Below are positions 62,381 to 64,000 of a stretch of 64,000 nt of DNA, piece by piece. Both the position numbers and the translations under genes were made by a program. How positions within the stretch are numbered: position 1 is the first letter of the stretch; every line of letters starts with the position of its first letter. The stretch is from Histomonas meleagridis (Eukaryota; Parabasalia; Tritrichomonadida; Dientamoebidae): contig WSYJ01000025.1 of NCBI GenBank assembly GCA_020186115.1, forward strand, positions 124,001-188,000, written 5' to 3'. A model generated the notes under the pieces. It did not search any database. It had not been told where the DNA came from and saw nothing but the letters and a program-made list of their open reading frames with translations.

Positions 62381-62924
62381 AGCTGTTATATAAATAAATA
62401 ACTTTTTGCTGATATGAAACTTAGTGTTATATTGAATAGATATGAGATCTATAAATTGAATTGTTGGATTTGCTTTGATGATTAAAATTGAATTAAGAAT
62501 TGGATGTAAAACTTAAAATTTGATTTCTTATTCAAAAACAATGAAACAGCAATCAGATATAAATCTTACTGATATACATGTTTTAATATTTTCTTTAATC
62601 ATATAATCAATAAGGTAACATGATCCATTTGTATCTTCTTGAGAATGTTATACATAAATGATGTAAGCATAATAAAATTATACTATTTCTGATTAAAAAT
62701 ATTAATCAAAGAAATCAATGACTGTGCATTGTTTTTATTTATTTAAATTAAATGTGATTAGTCCGATTGATTATGATATTTCCCAATCATTTTTCAATTT
62801 TTTGTTGTTTTTCATTTTGGATCGGAATTCGTAACGTCCTTCATTCCCTATCGTTCTGTAACAAATGTAAACAATTCAATATCATAATTGTAAAAAATAA
62901 AACACAGAAAACATGTGAGGAAAC
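62381..62924. other. Intergenic
   Basis: No gene seen. Confidence 0.4.
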
Positions 62925-62930
62925 AACGGT
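62925..62930 (+). promoter_or_regulatory. M3-like element AACGGT
   Basis: 16 nt before the ATG at 62947. Confidence 0.5.
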
Positions 62931-62946
62931 TTAGTGCAAGACTTGA

Positions 62947-64000
62947 ATGCTGATTCTGGTTGCAGACCTTGATGAAGCATATCGGCAAATTGTTGAGGCT
63001 TCCATGACAAATGATCAAAGGGTATCAGTTCTTACATTCGTTCCATTAACAGTTGACTCAATTGCAGCTTGTTGCATACTTGACGAAATTCTCCAAAAAA
63101 ACCATATTTTAAATCATTTTACAATCATAACAGGTTACAGTGATCTCACAAGATCAATTGAAAAAGGAGTTGAAGATGAAACATTACCACCTTCAATAAT
63201 TTTGATCAATTGTGGTGCTTCAATCAGTTTGTTCCGCAAGTTTCAGAATGCCCTTAATAGTTCCACCATTTATGTTGTTGATTCACATAGACCAGTAAAT
63301 TTTGAGAATCTTGATAATAGACTCGAACAGATAAAAGTATTTGATGATTCTCTTTCAATTTTCGATGAAGTTTGTGGCCTTCCTGATTCCACTCTTGATG
63401 AAGACAATTCCATTATTATTCAAGGAAAAAGAAAAACAAGATCATCAAGTACGCAAATAATTAAAAAGATCATCGATCCAAATTCTCCTGAATCGATCAG
63501 TTATCTCCAAAACGAGCGATTTTCCGATCCTGCCAGCATTCAATTTTACATGCTTGCATCTGCTCTCAATCTTACTTCCCTCACAATTCTTTGGTATGCC
63601 ATTCTTGGGCTTACTGAACATTTTCTTCTCGAACATATAAGTAATGAGCGATATGAAACTTTGTTTAATGCACTACAAAACGAAGCATCAAGACTAACCG
63701 GCGGAATTGAATTGTTTACTGTACTTTCAGACGAAAACGATAGCGAAGTTGTTTCGCCCGTTAACTCCGTAACGGTCCCCATTTCTGCACAAAATTATAT
63801 TCAACCATGTATTGATCTACGATGTAATTTAATGAGGCATTGGACTTTATCTGAATCAATGTCTGCATCACCATTTGTAGTATCAAGATTAAAATTATGG
63901 TATCATTCAGGAAAAGAAAGGCTTCAACTTTTTTTTGCAAAAATGGGAGTTCCTTTAAGGGATGCTAATACATCATATATATCAATGAGTGCGGATATTA
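62947..64000 (+). CDS. CDC45: CDC45 DNA replication initiation factor, 5' part
   Basis: The frame is open from ATG 62947 to the window end, about 351 codons. Residues 20-70 (RVSVLTFVPLTVDSIAACCI, LDEILQKNHILNHFTIITGY) match the CDC45 start (the DHH-like 'D-x-D-A/S-x-C-A-x-K/C-I-L' region). INCGASISL and TIYVVDSHRPVNFENL follow, the equivalent of 'VLDSHRPxNLxN'. SDPASIQFYMLASALN, LWYAILGLTEHFL and MRHWTLSESMSASPFVVSRL then match the later CDC45 blocks ('LxRHWSLYDSM...SxxTAxRL'). CDC45 is part of the CMG replicative helicase with MCM2-7 and GINS. The C-terminal part lies outside the window. Confidence 0.9.
   Translation, partial: MLILVADLDEAYRQIVEASMTNDQRVSVLTFVPLTVDSIAACCILDEILQKNHILNHFTIITGYSDLTRSIEKGVEDETLPPSIILINCGASISLFRKFQNALNSSTIYVVDSHRPVNFENLDNRLEQIKVFDDSLSIFDEVCGLPDSTLDEDNSIIIQGKRKTRSSSTQIIKKIIDPNSPESISYLQNERFSDPASIQFYMLASALNLTSLTILWYAILGLTEHFLLEHISNERYETLFNALQNEASRLTGGIELFTVLSDENDSEVVSPVNSVTVPISAQNYIQPCIDLRCNLMRHWTLSESMSASPFVVSRLKLWYHSGKERLQLFFAKMGVPLRDANTSYISMSADI

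Overview
The window reads as nuclear DNA of a parabasalid protist (trichomonad). The DNA is very AT-rich. Genes are short, closely packed and almost all intronless, on both strands. Several surface-protein genes are of the BspA-like leucine-rich type, and there are many ankyrin/DUF3447 fragments. Many genes carry an ACCGTT/AACGGT element a few tens of bases before the ATG, which resembles the M3 (MAACGN) core-promoter motif known from Trichomonas vaginalis. TAA, TAG and TGA all act as stops. I cannot name the species from sequence alone.

Layout. 0-6 kb: ankyrin relics, a small three-block ankyrin gene and a broken small GTPase. 6-22.5 kb: housekeeping and hypothetical genes, namely two helical-repeat proteins, a BspA-like protein, a coiled coil, a VPS9-like protein, an Ada3-like protein, a WD40-like protein, an eEF1A-type methyltransferase, a PF20/SPAG16-like N-terminal protein, an RBBP6/Mpe1-like DWNN-RING protein and an ER DnaJ. 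22.5-31 kb: accessory and largely decayed (DUF3447-ankyrin, BspA tails, an Nek-like kinase, a kinase-WD40 relic). 31-42 kb: Nup93/Nic96, a four-helix membrane protein with very short introns, Ebp2, a TM2 protein, an LCAT-like acyltransferase and three small or coiled-coil genes. 42-51 kb: a BspA-like gene and a lipase gene that runs into a long ankyrin array. 51-64 kb: a Ulp1/SENP protease, a broken serpin, histone H4, a large BspA-like gene, a WDR5-like protein, a gamma-tubulin-complex protein, a seven-helix membrane protein and the 5' part of CDC45.

Two things stand out. First, the membrane-protein gene at 33631-34145 (minus strand) is open only if 23-24 nt segments with trichomonad splice signals (GTATNN ... 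TAAC-NN-CAG or close variants) are removed. Second, the ankyrin repeats of the lipase gene (45354-50567, minus) are each an open 34-codon block, separated by AT-rich spacers that are 68 nt in most junctions measured (54 nt in some). The spacers contain stops and lack GT-AG ends, yet all 23 ankyrin blocks are open and the array ends with a capped last repeat and a stop. A separate gene at 2505-2938 (minus) has the same construction, with its own promoter motif, ATG and stop. Removing the spacers gives an exact open frame. Either these are unusual introns or otherwise removed sequence, or they are a peculiar pseudogene family; RNA data would decide.

The intact genes are mostly core cell functions (chromatin, nuclear pore, replication, ribosome assembly, microtubule nucleation). 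They are interspersed with fast-evolving surface and ankyrin families, as in other trichomonad contigs. I see no tRNA or rRNA genes, CRISPR array or complete transposon.
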